Origin: Strigamia acuminata
Lineage: Eukaryota > Arthropoda > Chilopoda > Geophilomorpha > Linotaeniidae
Direction of reading: 5' to 3'
Length of the DNA: 64,000 nt
NCBI GenBank assembly: GCA_949358305.1
Contig: OX442316.1
Coordinates: 19,279,293 to 19,343,292, forward strand
A program made the translations under genes and the position numbers. This document shows positions 42,155-53,700 of this stretch, piece by piece. The notes below the pieces were generated by a model. The model did no database searches, was not told the origin of the DNA, and saw only the letters and a program-made list of their open reading frames with translations. Each line of letters opens with the position of its first letter. Position 1 is the first letter of the stretch.

Positions 42155-45100
42155 CTAGGTATTAGTATAATTCAGGGCAAAAATTAGACATTCTTCGTTT
42201 ATCACGTGGATGTGAAGTTGGTTTCCTTTCTTGCAATTTCGGACGTCGATTTTTCGCATCCATTGACCGTTTTGCAATAATGTATTTTTCCTGAAACGAA
42301 ATTTTATTTTTTAAAATTATTTTCAAATGGTTGTTATTTTTTTTTTAACATAATTTTCTGTTCGAATATAATTTGGTTTTCGGCATTTCCGAGTAGTAGG
42401 AAACAATTTCTGGGTGAGAGTGCGCGATTTTCGGAGAGGGATTGGAAGTTTGTTAGTTTTAGCGTGAGGATAATTTGGGTTGAATTGGGTGGTTTTGGTT
42501 TTGCTTCTTCGATTTCGATTTCGTAGTTTGGTAAATTGAGGACAGATTTTAAGATTTGGTTTCCAAACGGTGGGTGACGATTGACAATCTGCAAAAAAAA
42601 GACAAGAATTGAATGAAAATCAAAATCAAAGCAAATAAAATTGAATTCAATTTTAAATTTGATTTAAAATTCGAAAAATTGAATAAAAAAATCGAAAAAA
42701 TTGAATAAAAAATCAAAAAATAGAATAAAAAATCAAAAAATAGAATAAAAAATCAAAAAATTGAATAAAAAATCAAAAAATTGAACCAAAAATTAAGGAA
42801 ATTAAATTAAAAATTAAGAAAATCGAATTAAAGATTAGGAAAATTGAATTACAAATTAGGAAAATTAGATTAAAAATCGGAAAATCGAATTAAGAATTAG
42901 GAAAATCGAATTATAAAATTCGAATGAAATTGAATTTTCAACGAAATCAAAATCAATTACATTCAATTAAAAAAAATTCACCCATTTCAAGTTCTCTCGG
43001 GTTTACATCCTTGATTTTTTTAAACGATGTAATCTTCATTTGTCGCGTTTTGATCTTCCCCTCCATCGGAAAACGAATTGTCGGCCCGACTTCATCCTTA
43101 TTCTTAGCGTTCAACGTCTTTTTCTCCGACGTCCGCAGCGTTACATCATTAATTCCGTACACGACGCGAGCAGTTCGACCAAATCGCTCATCGTGGCGTC
43201 ACTCGTCGACTTTATAAACAACTTCATCGTGTCAAACGCCAGGCAGTAACGGGCCATTAAACGTCCCGTCTGAGTCGGGCACAGATCAAATCCTTCTTCA
43301 CCCATCCGAATTATGTCGTTGTCGACCAACGTGTTGATACTGCGCACGCACATGTCTGCAAAATTGACAAAATATTTGATTTTGATTTTATTTTAGAAAA
43401 AATAGACACAAAAACCGAGTAATGTCGACTCCAGCGCGTCTTTTTCCATATTTTCTTGCATTCCGTAGAGTTTCGGATGTTTCAAGACTCGAACGTAGAG
43501 AAATGTGGAGCGAATCCAACTCAACAACACTCCCACGTCGCTTATTGTTCGTAAAACGATCTCGCTGTTCAGATGCTCAATTAAATGCTTATGCAGATGG
43601 GATTCAACGAGTTGCGTCCCACCGATCAAATTCTCGTATTTAACCTTGGAAAAGATTGAAAACAAAATCACAAAAATCATATTTTTTTTATACCTTTAAG
43701 GTGGACAGCACGTCGTATTGCGGTCGACCGGCTCGACCGATCATTTGGAGAAATTCGGAGCCAACACAATTACCAACAACGATCCATTTTGCGTCGATGC
43801 ATCTGCAATACCATCACGCATTAATTAAAAATAAACAAAAATCGTTAATTTTAACACGAACACAATAAACCGACGGTATCATTTGCAGATCGGGTATCGT
43901 TCCATCCCGTTGAGTTTTATTCTCTAAAAGCGCTCTCTAGCATAGAAAATCAACTATTTATTGCATCTAAATCTTTCAAATCAATTTACTTGTCGAGCTG
44001 TCATCAAAGCGGGATCTTTCATTCGTTTTAATTCATCGTACTCGTCTCATTTTCCTGACTCCAAAGCTAAGAATTCTCCCACAGTTGAGCGCGAACACAC
44101 TTCGACAGCAGAACAGCGTTCAAACACAGCTAGTAATCATCCCGCGAAGCAAAAACAAAATACCTTAATTAAATACACATAAATTAAAAAGAATAAAAAA
44201 CAATTTCAAGAAATGCTCATTTCAAGCACACATTTAGAAATTCGTTGACTAACGCGCATTATTTTGAAAAATCCTGGTATAATCTCGAAAATTGGACGCC
44301 AATATTTCCTAAACTCGTTTGAATCAAACTAAAATTGATGAAGCAGCAACGTTACTTTCCACTGGTCGCATTTCGTCGCCGACTTTAACATTTATGGCTC
44401 GCAAATCGTCGTAACTCAACCATTTTCCGATCTACAAACGAAATGGAGTAATAAATAACTAGACCTTTGATTCGGTGTGTAATTTACGTCATCCGCATGC
44501 GGAATAGTGGCGGAGATGGCCAAAAATCGTATCCTATCCCCGATTTTTGCTCTACTCCCGTCGTGTGTAACATCTTCATCCGGCTAACAACCGCTTCTAA
44601 CGTGGGTCCACGAGACTCACAATTGAGAAGATGCACCTGAAATATTTGACAAATTTAAGCTGCCGTTGTTGGAATTGGTTCTGCATATTCATTTCCGCAC
44701 GTTGTCGATTAGGAATAGTTTGACGAGCTGTTTCAATTCTTCGTTGTTGGTCCAACATCGCGTTAATTTGTCCCATTTTTCCTTGAAATGAATAAATGTC
44801 AACGATTTATCGTTTTCGTAATGACGATAGTTCACCCACGGGAATTGTTCGAATAATGTCAGAGTTTTTTATGATTGTGTATTCGTTTCCTACGGTGTCG
44901 CCCGTCAATTTGGAGCACGTTAAACCCAAATAAGCGAATTTCTCCTTCCAATCTCTGCATTTTTCGCTGCAGAGTGCCTTGACGGGACCCACTAACGAAG
45001 AAATTAGTGATTTAGACAACGAGCGGATAATCAGGAACGATTAAACATGCCGTAGACGGTTTTGACGTTTTCGTTTTTCATCAGTAAACGGATGATCGCC

Positions 45101-45256
45101 AATTCGAATATGACCGTTTTTCCTGACCCCGTCGGCGCCGATACAACGATCGATTGATCGGTGAATAAAACCTGAAGGAACAGATGAGCAAATAAATTAA
45201 TTGGGGATAATCAATTCGATTCAAATTCTAGTTCATTTACCTCGTCGAAGACTATC
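42155..45256 (-). pseudogene. HFM1/MER3 helicase, copy B (rearranged)
   Basis: Exons matching copy A: 45171-45051 (motif I), 44991-44840, 44781-44701 (with DNVH again), 44636-44488, 44431-~44337; the DNA here is almost identical to 39465-40385. Further HFM1 parts: motif VI (EFLQMIGRAGRPQYD, about 43765-43700); the winged-helix part (SHLHKHLIEHLNSEIVL, SWIRSTFLYVRVLK, about 43650-43410); 43363-42980 (PTQTGRLMARY, IRFPMEGKIKTRQMKI then TSFKKIKDV); and two C-terminal exons 42588-42350 (NRHPPFGNQ) and 42290-42155 (LLQNGQWMRKI, stop TAG). Lesions: a 1-bp deletion near 44555 in the motif III exon relative to copy A; a deletion of roughly 90 codons between MKI and TSFKKI; no exons for motifs IV-V; loss of the 5' exons at 45256. 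43830-44230 holds two short unassigned exon-like frames (NKTQRDGTIPDLQMIPSVY; DEYDELKRMKDPALMTARQ). Confidence 0.82.
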
Positions 45257-45510
45257 GATCGTAATGAAGGGAAAATGCAAAAAAAAATGGCGGCATTGTT
45301 TTTAACGTGGCGCCATCTCGGAGTATTCTTACAAATTTGCATAGTTCAGACGAAATCTGCTAGATGGCAACCCGATAATCTGGCATAAAAATTACGTCAT
45401 ATTACAATAACTCAACTAAAAATTAAATTTATTACCAGAAATCCTGTATTTTCAATGCACTAACATTACTGCATGTTGAAAACGACAACCATAACCGTTT
45501 TAGATTAAAT

Positions 45511-47287
45511 TCATTAAAGGCAATCTGACTTCTATCAAGCTGACTACGATCTGCCCGACTCCGTGCACAGAGTAGTTTGTGGTTTTGAGAATAGATGGCG
45601 GAAATGTCAACTTGGCATATTTTGTTAAAAAACCTCGAGATCTTTTGAAATATCACCCGGATTTCTTAAATTTTTATCGGAAACACATAAATTATTAGTA
45701 AAATATTAATATATTTGGTATTCAATGTTTTTTAATCGTTTCATTAAAGGCAAAACGACTTCCATCAAGCTGACTACGATCTGCCCGATTCCGTGCACAG
45801 AGTAGTTTGTGGTTTTGAGAATAGATGGCGGAAATGTCTAGTTGGCATATTTTGTTAAAAAACCTCGAGATCTTTTGAAATATCATCCGGATTAATTAAA
45901 TTTTTATCGGAAACACATAAATTATTAGTAAAATATCAATATATTTGGTATTCAATGTTTTTTAATCGTTTCATTAAAGGCAAAACGACTTCCATCAAGC
46001 TGACTAGGATCTGCCCGATTCCGTGCACAGAGTAGTTTGTGGTTTTGAGAATAGATGGCGGAAATGTCTAGTTGGCATATTTTGTTAAAAAACCTCGACA
46101 TCTTTTGAAATATCATCTGGATTAATTAAATTTTTATCGTAAACACATAAATTATTAGTAAAATATCAATATATTTGGTATTCAATGTTTTTTAATCGTT
46201 TCATTAAAGGCAAAACGACTTCCATCAAGCTGACTAGGATCTGCCCGATTCCGTGCACAGAGTAGTTTGTGGTTTTGAGAATAGATGGCGGAAATGTCTA
46301 GTTGGCATATTTTGTTAAAAAACCTCGAGATCTTTTGAAATATCACCCTGATTAATTAAATTTTTATCGGAAACACATAAATTATTAGTAAAATATTAAT
46401 ATATTTGGTATTCAATGTTTTTTAATCGTTTCATTAAAGGCAAAACGACTTCCATCAAGCTGACTGCGATCTGCCCGATTCCGTGCACAAAGTAGTTTGT
46501 GCTTTTGAGAATAGATGGCGGAAATGTCAAGTTGGCATATTTTGTTAAAAAACCTCGAGATCTTTTGAAATATCACCCAAATTAATTAAATTTTTATCGG
46601 AAACACATAAATTATTAGTAAAATATCAATATATTTGGTATTCAATGTTTTTTAATCGTTTCATTAAAGGCAAAACGACTTCCATCAAGCTGACTAGGAT
46701 CTGCCCGATTCCGTGCACAGAGTAGTTTGTGGTTTTGAGAATAGATGGCGGAAATGTCTAGTTGGCATATTTTGTTAAAAAACCTCGAGATCTTTTGAAA
46801 TATCATCCGGATTAATTAAATTTTTATCGTAAACACATAAATTATTAGTAAAATATCAATATATTTGGTATTCAATGTTTTTTAATCGTTTCATTAAAGG
46901 CAAAACGACTTCCATCAAGCTGACTAGGATCTGCCCGATTCCGTGCACAGAGTAGTTTGTGGTTTTGAGAATAGATGGCGGAAATGTCTAGTTGGCATAT
47001 TTTGTTAAAAAACCTCGAGATCTTTTGAAATATCATCCGGATTAATTAAATTTTTATCGTAAACACATAAATTATTAGTAAAATATCAATATATTTGGTA
47101 TTCAATGTTTTTTAATCGTTTCATTAAAGGCAAAACGACTTCCATCAAGCTGACTACGATCTGCCCGATTCTGTGCACAAAGTAGTTTGTGCTTTTGAGA
47201 ATAGATGGAGGAAATGTCAATGGCATATTTTGTGTGAAAACCTCGAGATCTTTTGAAATATTATCCAAATTTATTAAATTTTTATCG
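45511..47287. repeat. 230-bp satellite array, left part
   Basis: The landmark TCATTAAAGG occurs at 45511, 45741, 45971, 46201, 46431, 46661, 46891 and 47121, exactly 230 bp apart each time. Each unit includes CGACTTCCATCAAGCTGACT, GTGCACAGAGTAGTTTGTGG, ATAGATGGCGGAAATGTC and CATAAATTATTAGTAAAATA. Units differ by a few bases. The array is broken by the element at 47293 and resumes at 52089. Confidence 0.95.
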
Positions 47288-47292
47288 GAAAC

Positions 47293-47446
47293 TGTGTGGT
47301 ATGTTGTGTATTTATCACGCCAGATGGCGTTCTTGTATTATACTTATGTGTACCATTAAAAGGTGGCACTAGTTGTTGTTTTCTACACTGTAATGGCGTC
47401 CTCATGTTATTTCATCAGCCTCCAGATTTAAGCATCTAACAACACA
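47293..47446 (+). repeat. 5' LTR of the 4.8-kb gypsy-type element
   Basis: 154 bp with TG...CA ends, matching 51935-52088. It contains CGCCAGATGGCG, a 12-bp palindrome, near 47321-47332. A near-duplicated ~65-bp block follows in the leader (47719-47783 and 47791-47850, CTTACTCATCATTGAGCCC). Confidence 0.92.
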
Positions 47447-47861
47447 TGGTGGCAGCGGAAATCACACTGGAAATTGGTTGGAAATATCAACTGGGTGAAG
47501 ATACGTCAATAAGGACGGTAGGCCATACAAAATTCAGACATTTGGGACCGAAAACGACGTGCGATCGTGAGCAACAAGTGCGACGTTGATGCGCGAGCTC
47601 GAGCACGCCGATTATTTGCCGAGTATTCTTCGAGATTCGTCTATTTTCGTCAATTTTCGACAATTTTCGTCTGTAGAAGCTGGCAAATGTGCCTTTTGTT
47701 TGAAGAAGACAAGGAATTGAGTCCTTACTCATCATTGAGCCCATACTAAAGGACCAAGAGGAGGAGAAGGAAGTGAAAAAGGAATTTTAGCCTTACTCAT
47801 CATTGAGCCCATACTAGAGGACCAAGAGGAGGAGAAGGAAGAGAAAAACATTCCACCAGTC

Positions 47862-50800
47862 ATGGCAAAAGTGGAGCACAGCATTTGCAAACCACCGGAT
47901 GAATTTGACTTCAAGAATGCTGCAGATTGGCCAAGATGGATTGCCAGATTTGAGTTGTTTCGCTCCATGGTGGATTTGGACACACAGCCAGGCAAAAAGC
48001 AAGTGGCTTCACTCCTTTACCACATGGGGGACACAGCAAATGACATTTACACATCATTTAAATTGGCGGATCCAGACAAGCACGATTATGCAAAAGTGAA
48101 GGCAGCTTTTGAGGCAAAATTTGTTACGACAACAAACGTGATTTATGAGCGAGCCATGTTCTACAACCGCCAGCAAAAGGACGGTGAAACAATGGACGAA
48201 TACATCACGGCATTGCACACAGCGGCCAAGCACTGCAAATTTGATGCATTGTACGACGAGTTTATCCGCGATAAGATCGTGAATGGCATCCGGGACAAGG
48301 CGATGGCAAAGAAGCTTCAGCTTCAAAGCAACTTAACACTGGCGAAGGCAATCGAGATGACGAAACAGTCTGAACAAGTCAATTCGCAGTCGAAAACATT
48401 GCTGGAAGCGTCATCGACCAATAAGTCCGTGGATCGAGTTGACTCCAAGAAGGCGCAACGATCCAACTTCTGGAAAAAGAAGACGGAACGGCCAGACGAC
48501 AGCGGGAAATCGAGCAAACCGGACGGCGGTCCCAAGACACAGCCAAAGAATGCATCGAAAAACTCGAGTAATTGCGGCAGATGTGGCGGCGGATTCCATC
48601 CGATGAAGGATTGCCCAGCAACGAGGCTGACATGTCACAAATGCAATCGCAAAGGTCATTATGCGAGGGTTTGTCGAAGTGCAGCGGTTCAAGGGGTCGA
48701 TGAAGCGACGGATGCTTACATTGAATCAGTCAATGGAGTTGCCAGTCGACAGGGAAGATGGCATGTGTCGGTCGAGATCAGGAACGCAAGAATCACATTC
48801 AAGGCAGATTCCGGCGCCGAAACGACATGTATTCCCGAGGAAGTCTACATGGACTATTTTTCCGATAGAAAATTACGGAAACCCGAGCTGAACTTGCACA
48901 ATGCGACCAAAGGAAAAATGGAAACGTTAGGAATGTTATGGGAGAAAATCGAGTACCGAGGACGGTCGAAATTAACAGCGATCTACGTCGTTCGAGGTTT
49001 GATGCAGCCATTACTAGATGGCGATACCTGCGAAGAGTTGGACATCATCAGACGTTGCGGAGTTGATGCGGTGAAAACGGAGAAGACACCAAAGATGTCA
49101 TTCGATCCGAAGACGGCTTACCCGAAGCTATTCAGCGGTTTGGGGCGCGTCGAAATACCGTACAAAATACGACTGAAACCTGATGCAAGTCCATATGCGT
49201 TAATGACACCTCGAAGAGTTCCGATTCCTCTACTAAACGAGATAAAAGCAAACCTCGACAAGATGGTATTATTGGGAGTAATAGAACGGGTAGAAGAACC
49301 AACAGATTGGTGTTCTGGGCTGGTTTTGGCACCGAAGCCCGACGGATCGATTCGCATGTGCGTGGATTATGTGAGGCTTAATCGCTACGTGATGCGAGAA
49401 ACACATCCGATGCCCGTTACTGAGAACGTGTTGGGTCGGCTTGGGAAAGCAAAGTATTTTTCAAAGCTCGACGCCAATCATGGCTTTTGGCAGTGTCAGT
49501 TGGATGCCGAATCACGGCTGTTGACAACATTCATCACTCCATTTGGCCGATACATGTTCAAGAGGCTTCCTTTCGGCATAAATGCAGCACCTGAATTCTT
49601 TCAGAAGAGAATGAGCGAAATCCTTGAAGGATTGGAAGGCAAGCAAGTCAACGTTGATGACATATTGGTTTATGGCGACACCATTGAGGAACATGATAGA
49701 CGTTTACGTGCAGTACTCCAACGCTTGCTAGAAGCGGGAATAACGTTGAACGTAGCGAAATGCGAGTTTGGGAAAACCAAGATAAAATTCCTGGGACACA
49801 TCATTGATCAAGCCGGAGTTCATGTCGATGACGACCGGATAGTTGCCATTAGAAAAATGGGCAAGCCCGAAAATGTGTCGGAATTACGAAGTCTACTGGG
49901 TTCAGTCAATTACCTGGGTAGATTCATCCCGAATTTGGCAACAAAAGCACACCCGTTAAATGAACTATTAGGCGGCAAGAATGAATTCCGATGGGGGACG
50001 CAGCAAGAAGCAGCGTTTGACGCCATTAAAGAGGAATTATCAAAGGCCCCAACATTAGCGTGGTTCGATCCTACGAGAGAGACAGTGATCACAGCAGATG
50101 CGTCTTCGTACGGAGTCGGTGCAGTGCTTAAACAAAAGCAAAAAGACGGCAAATTCAGGCCGATTGCCTACGCGAGTAAAACCTTAACGAAATGTCAGAA
50201 GAATTGGGCACAGATAGAGAAAGAGGGATATGCTCTCGTATGGGCATGTGAGAGGTTCAAGAACTTCATCATTGGAATTCCCGTCTGTCTGGAAACTGAC
50301 CACAAGCCGTTAGTACCCATCTTAATGACAAAGGAACTTGACGAGATCACTCCGAAATTGCAACGAATGCGACTTCGACTTCAGCGATACTGCTACACGG
50401 TCAAGCACATTCCAGGCAAGGAGTTAGGCGCGGCTGATGTTTTGTCAAGGCGTCCATTGCCGGACACTGAAGAAGATGGCGACATTGAGCAACGACTCGA
50501 GGGTTGTGTGACTGCATATGTGCAGCTGATCACCAAGCATCTTCAAGCAACTGACCAACGCTTGGGTGAAATCATAGAGGTTCAGAACAGGGATCCGATT
50601 TGCATCAAGCTTCGGCAGTTCAGTCAACATGGATGGCCAACCAAAGATCAGATACCACAAGGGTTAGGGGATTTTTGGCAATACCGAGATGAGATAGCCA
50701 TAGAAGAAGGCCTACTCATGAAAGGGTCAAGGATTGTGATCCCAGCGGAATTACGAGAATTCATATTGGACAAGATCCACACGGGACACTTAGGAATCAC

Positions 50801-51881
50801 AAAATGTCGAGCCAGGGCAAGGTCTGCGGTTTGGTGGCCAGGGATTTCGAGGGACGTTGAAAAACGCATTTCCACGTGTACGGAATGCATCAAAGAGTCC
50901 ACAAATCCTCACGAACCACTCATGCCAGCGGAATTCCCAAAACGGCCATGGCAAAAAGTTGGCATGGATCTTTTCTATTTGGATCGTCAGTGGTATTTGC
51001 TCGTTGAAGATTACTACTCGCGGTATCCAGAAGTCAAGACGCTGACATCGCTCAAGGAAAGCGAAGTGATTCTATTCCTAAAATCTATATTTTCGCGACA
51101 TGGTACACCACAAGAGGTGGTCAGCGATAATGGAACGCAATTTGGAACTCTATTAAAATCGGAGTTTTCCATATTCGCGGCGGACTGGAAATTTATCCAC
51201 ACTACATCGAGTCCGAAATATCCTCAGAGTAACGGGTTCGCAGAAGCCGGGGTCAAAGTCATCAAGCGGATTTTGAAGAAATCTAGCGACGGCTTTAAAG
51301 CACTTCAAAGCTATCGTGCGACTCCACTGGCAAACGGATTCTCACCCGCGGAGCTGCTGATGGGGCGGAAAATCAGGACCGAAGTTCCGATCGCCGCAAC
51401 CCAATTGATGCCTAAGACTCCAGATGCGAAACTTCTTCGGGGGAAGGAGGAGAAGAGAATAGCAGACCAAAAGAGGAATTTCGATAAGCGACATCGAGCG
51501 AGGGATCTTCCAGATCTACAACCAGGCGAGAAGGTTTGGATCATCGATTTGAGGCGATCGGGCGTCATCGAGAAGAAGGCGGGACGACCGCGCTCATACA
51601 TTGTTAACACCGATAAGCGAACGGTGCAACGCAATCGATTCCACCTCATCCCACTGAAGGACGATTCGGACAAGCCGGACGACATCGATCCAGGGGACAG
51701 CCAAGCAGATGAGTCCAGTGAGGTCGAGGAACCACCAATGGGACAACAGGCTCCAGCGACAGCCGAGATTCCGGTTCCAGTTCGACAATCACCAGAGACG
51801 ATGCGAACATCTCCAAGACCAATGGTTACGAGGAGCGGAAGAGCGGTCAACAAGCCAAGTCGGCTCATTGAAGAATGCTAA
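47862..51881 (+). CDS. Gag-Pol polyprotein of the 4.8-kb gypsy-type element
   Basis: 1339 residues from the ATG at 47862, uninterrupted, so Gag and Pol are made as one chain with no frameshift. Order: Gag starting MAKVEHSICKPPDEFDF with a capsid-like helical part; two zinc knuckles (CGRCGGGFHPMKDC near 238-251, CHKCNRKGHYARVC near 258-271); protease with ADSGAET near 316; reverse transcriptase with LPFGINAAPEFFQ and a catalytic VDD (VNVDDILVYGD near 597), where most relatives have YVDD or YLDD; RNase H with ITADASSYGVGA near 744; integrase HHCC starting HTGHLGITKCRARA near 974; catalytic core with D in GMDLFYLD, D in VSDNGTQF near 1088 and E in SNGFAEAGVK near 1124. The C-terminus is acidic then ends near PSRLIEEC. 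All catalytic acids are present. Confidence 0.95.
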   Translation: MAKVEHSICKPPDEFDFKNAADWPRWIARFELFRSMVDLDTQPGKKQVASLLYHMGDTANDIYTSFKLADPDKHDYAKVKAAFEAKFVTTTNVIYERAMFYNRQQKDGETMDEYITALHTAAKHCKFDALYDEFIRDKIVNGIRDKAMAKKLQLQSNLTLAKAIEMTKQSEQVNSQSKTLLEASSTNKSVDRVDSKKAQRSNFWKKKTERPDDSGKSSKPDGGPKTQPKNASKNSSNCGRCGGGFHPMKDCPATRLTCHKCNRKGHYARVCRSAAVQGVDEATDAYIESVNGVASRQGRWHVSVEIRNARITFKADSGAETTCIPEEVYMDYFSDRKLRKPELNLHNATKGKMETLGMLWEKIEYRGRSKLTAIYVVRGLMQPLLDGDTCEELDIIRRCGVDAVKTEKTPKMSFDPKTAYPKLFSGLGRVEIPYKIRLKPDASPYALMTPRRVPIPLLNEIKANLDKMVLLGVIERVEEPTDWCSGLVLAPKPDGSIRMCVDYVRLNRYVMRETHPMPVTENVLGRLGKAKYFSKLDANHGFWQCQLDAESRLLTTFITPFGRYMFKRLPFGINAAPEFFQKRMSEILEGLEGKQVNVDDILVYGDTIEEHDRRLRAVLQRLLEAGITLNVAKCEFGKTKIKFLGHIIDQAGVHVDDDRIVAIRKMGKPENVSELRSLLGSVNYLGRFIPNLATKAHPLNELLGGKNEFRWGTQQEAAFDAIKEELSKAPTLAWFDPTRETVITADASSYGVGAVLKQKQKDGKFRPIAYASKTLTKCQKNWAQIEKEGYALVWACERFKNFIIGIPVCLETDHKPLVPILMTKELDEITPKLQRMRLRLQRYCYTVKHIPGKELGAADVLSRRPLPDTEEDGDIEQRLEGCVTAYVQLITKHLQATDQRLGEIIEVQNRDPICIKLRQFSQHGWPTKDQIPQGLGDFWQYRDEIAIEEGLLMKGSRIVIPAELREFILDKIHTGHLGITKCRARARSAVWWPGISRDVEKRISTCTECIKESTNPHEPLMPAEFPKRPWQKVGMDLFYLDRQWYLLVEDYYSRYPEVKTLTSLKESEVILFLKSIFSRHGTPQEVVSDNGTQFGTLLKSEFSIFAADWKFIHTTSSPKYPQSNGFAEAGVKVIKRILKKSSDGFKALQSYRATPLANGFSPAELLMGRKIRTEVPIAATQLMPKTPDAKLLRGKEEKRIADQKRNFDKRHRARDLPDLQPGEKVWIIDLRRSGVIEKKAGRPRSYIVNTDKRTVQRNRFHLIPLKDDSDKPDDIDPGDSQADESSEVEEPPMGQQAPATAEIPVPVRQSPETMRTSPRPMVTRSGRAVNKPSRLIEEC

Positions 51882-51934
51882 GAAGTCTTTTCGTTTGTTT
51901 CGTTCCAATTATAACTTTGTAACTGGGAGGGGGA

Positions 51935-52088
51935 TGTGTGGTATGTTGTGTATTTATCACGCCAGATGGCGTTCTTGTATTATACTTATGTGTACCATTA
52001 AAAGGTGGCACTAGTTGTTGTTTTCTACACTGTAATGGCGTCCTCATGTTATTTCATCAGCCTCCAGATTTAAGCATCTAACAACACA
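51935..52088 (+). repeat. 3' LTR of the 4.8-kb gypsy-type element
   Basis: A 154-bp copy of 47293-47446 directly after the polypurine tract and before the GAAAC target duplication. Confidence 0.92.
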
Positions 52089-52440
52089 GAAACACATAAA
52101 TTATTAGTAAAATATCAATATATTTGGTATTCAATGTTTTTTAATCGTTTCATTAAAGGCAAAACGACTTCCATCAAGCTGACTAGGATCTGCCCGACTC
52201 CGTGCACAGAGTAGTTTGTGGTTTTGAGAATAGATGGCGGAAATGTCAAGTTGGCATATTTTGCTAAAAAACTTCGAGATCTTTTGAAATATCACCCGGA
52301 TTAATTAAATTTTTATCGGAAACACATAAATTATTAGTAAAATATCAATATATTTGGTATTCAATGTTTTTTAATTGTTTCATTAAAGGCAAAACGACTT
52401 CCATCAAGCTGACTACGATCTGCTCGACTCCGTGCAAGAG
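52089..52440. repeat. 230-bp satellite array, right part
   Basis: Resumes the interrupted unit (GAAACACATAAATTATTAG). TCATTAAAGG occurs at about 52150 and 52380, again 230 bp apart. The last unit is cut off after GTAGTTTG, where the short ATCGAT repeats begin. Confidence 0.93.
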
Positions 52441-53700
52441 TAGTTTGCTAAAAATAATCGATTTGATAGCAAAAACAAAGATTTTATAGCTAAAAAATAG
52501 TTTTGATTGCAGAAACATCGATTTTATCGCAAAAAACATCGATTTTATAGCTGAAAACATGGATCTGATAGCAAAAACATCGATTTTTTAGCTAAAAACA
52601 TCGATTTGTTTGCTAAAAAGATCGATTTTATAGCTAAAAAATCGTTTTAATTGCAGAAACTTCAATTTTATAACAAAAAACATTGATTTTATAGCTGAAA
52701 ACATCAATCTAATAGCAGAAACATCGATTTAATGGCCAAATACATAGATTTTATGGCCAAAAACATCGATTTTATAGCTGAAACATCTATTTGATAGCAA
52801 AAACATTGTTTTTATTGCAGAAATATCGATTTTATATAAAAAAAACATCGATTTAATGGCTAAAATCATTGATCTTTTTGCAGAAACATCGATTTTATAG
52901 CAGAAGACATCGATTTTATAGCAGAAGACATCGATTTTATAGCAGAAGACATCGATTTTATAGCAAAAACATCAATTTTATAGCTAAAAACATCGATTGT
53001 ATAGCTAAAAATAATCGATTTGATAGCAAAAACAATGATTTTATAGCCAAAAAATAGTTTTGATTGCAGAAACATCGATTTTATCAGAAAAAACATCGAT
53101 GTTATAGCTGAAAACATGGATCTAATAGCAAAAACATCGATTTAATGGTTAAATACATCGATTTTATGCTGAAAAACATCGATTTTATAGCTGAAAACAT
53201 TGATTTGATAGCAAAAACATTGATTTTATAGCTAAAAAATCGTTTTTATTGCAGAAACATCAATTTTATACCAAAAAACATCGATTTCATGGCTAAAAAC
53301 GTCGATCTTATTGCAGAAACATCGATTTTATAGCAGAAAACATCGATTTTATGACAAAAACATAAATTTTTTAGCTAAAAACATCGATTGTATAGCTAAA
53401 AATAATCGATTTGATAGCAAACACATAGATTTTATAGCTAAAAAATCGTTTTGATTGCAGAAACATCGATTTTATCGCAAAAAACATCGATTTTATGACT
53501 AAAATCATTGATCTTATTGCAGAAACATCGATTTCATAACAAAAACATCAATTTTATGACTAAAAAGATTGATCTTATTGCAAAAACATCAATTTTTTAG
53601 CTAAAAACATTGATTTCCTAGCTAAAACATTGATTTAATAGCAAAACAATTGATATTTCAGAAAAAACAACGATTTTTTGATTTAAAACAAAGTGTTTAT
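52441..53700. repeat. Short-period array built on ACATCGATTTTATAGC
   Basis: About 1.26 kb of irregular 20-31-bp units (ACATCGATTTTATAGC(A/T)(A/G)AAA and TTGATTGCAGAA variants). A better-preserved 21-bp stretch at 52885-52970 has four units with GCAGAAGACATCGATTTTAT. The frequent ATCGAT palindromes and short frames such as AIKSMFS repeats are by-products. No gene is seen. Confidence 0.85.

Larger units (their letters stand above)
47293..52088 (+). mobile_element. Complete 4.8-kb Ty3/gypsy-type LTR retrotransposon
   Basis: Short 154-bp LTRs (47293-47446 and 51935-52088; TGTGTGGTATG...AACAACACA) with the 5-bp target duplication GAAAC (47288-47292 and 52089-52093). It contains one intact Gag-Pol ORF, a primer-binding site beginning TGGTGGCAGCGG directly after the LTR, and a polypurine tract CTGGGAGGGGGA at 51923-51934. 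I saw no differences between the LTRs. It interrupts one unit of the 230-bp satellite. The single-ORF design and Gag start place it with the compact K02A2.6/mag-like gypsy elements, by general resemblance only. Confidence 0.95.

Noticed and set aside
52866-53117. Short ORFs with AIKSM or FYSRRHR repeats as repeat proteins
   Set aside because: They are direct translations of the ATCGATTTTATAGC array.
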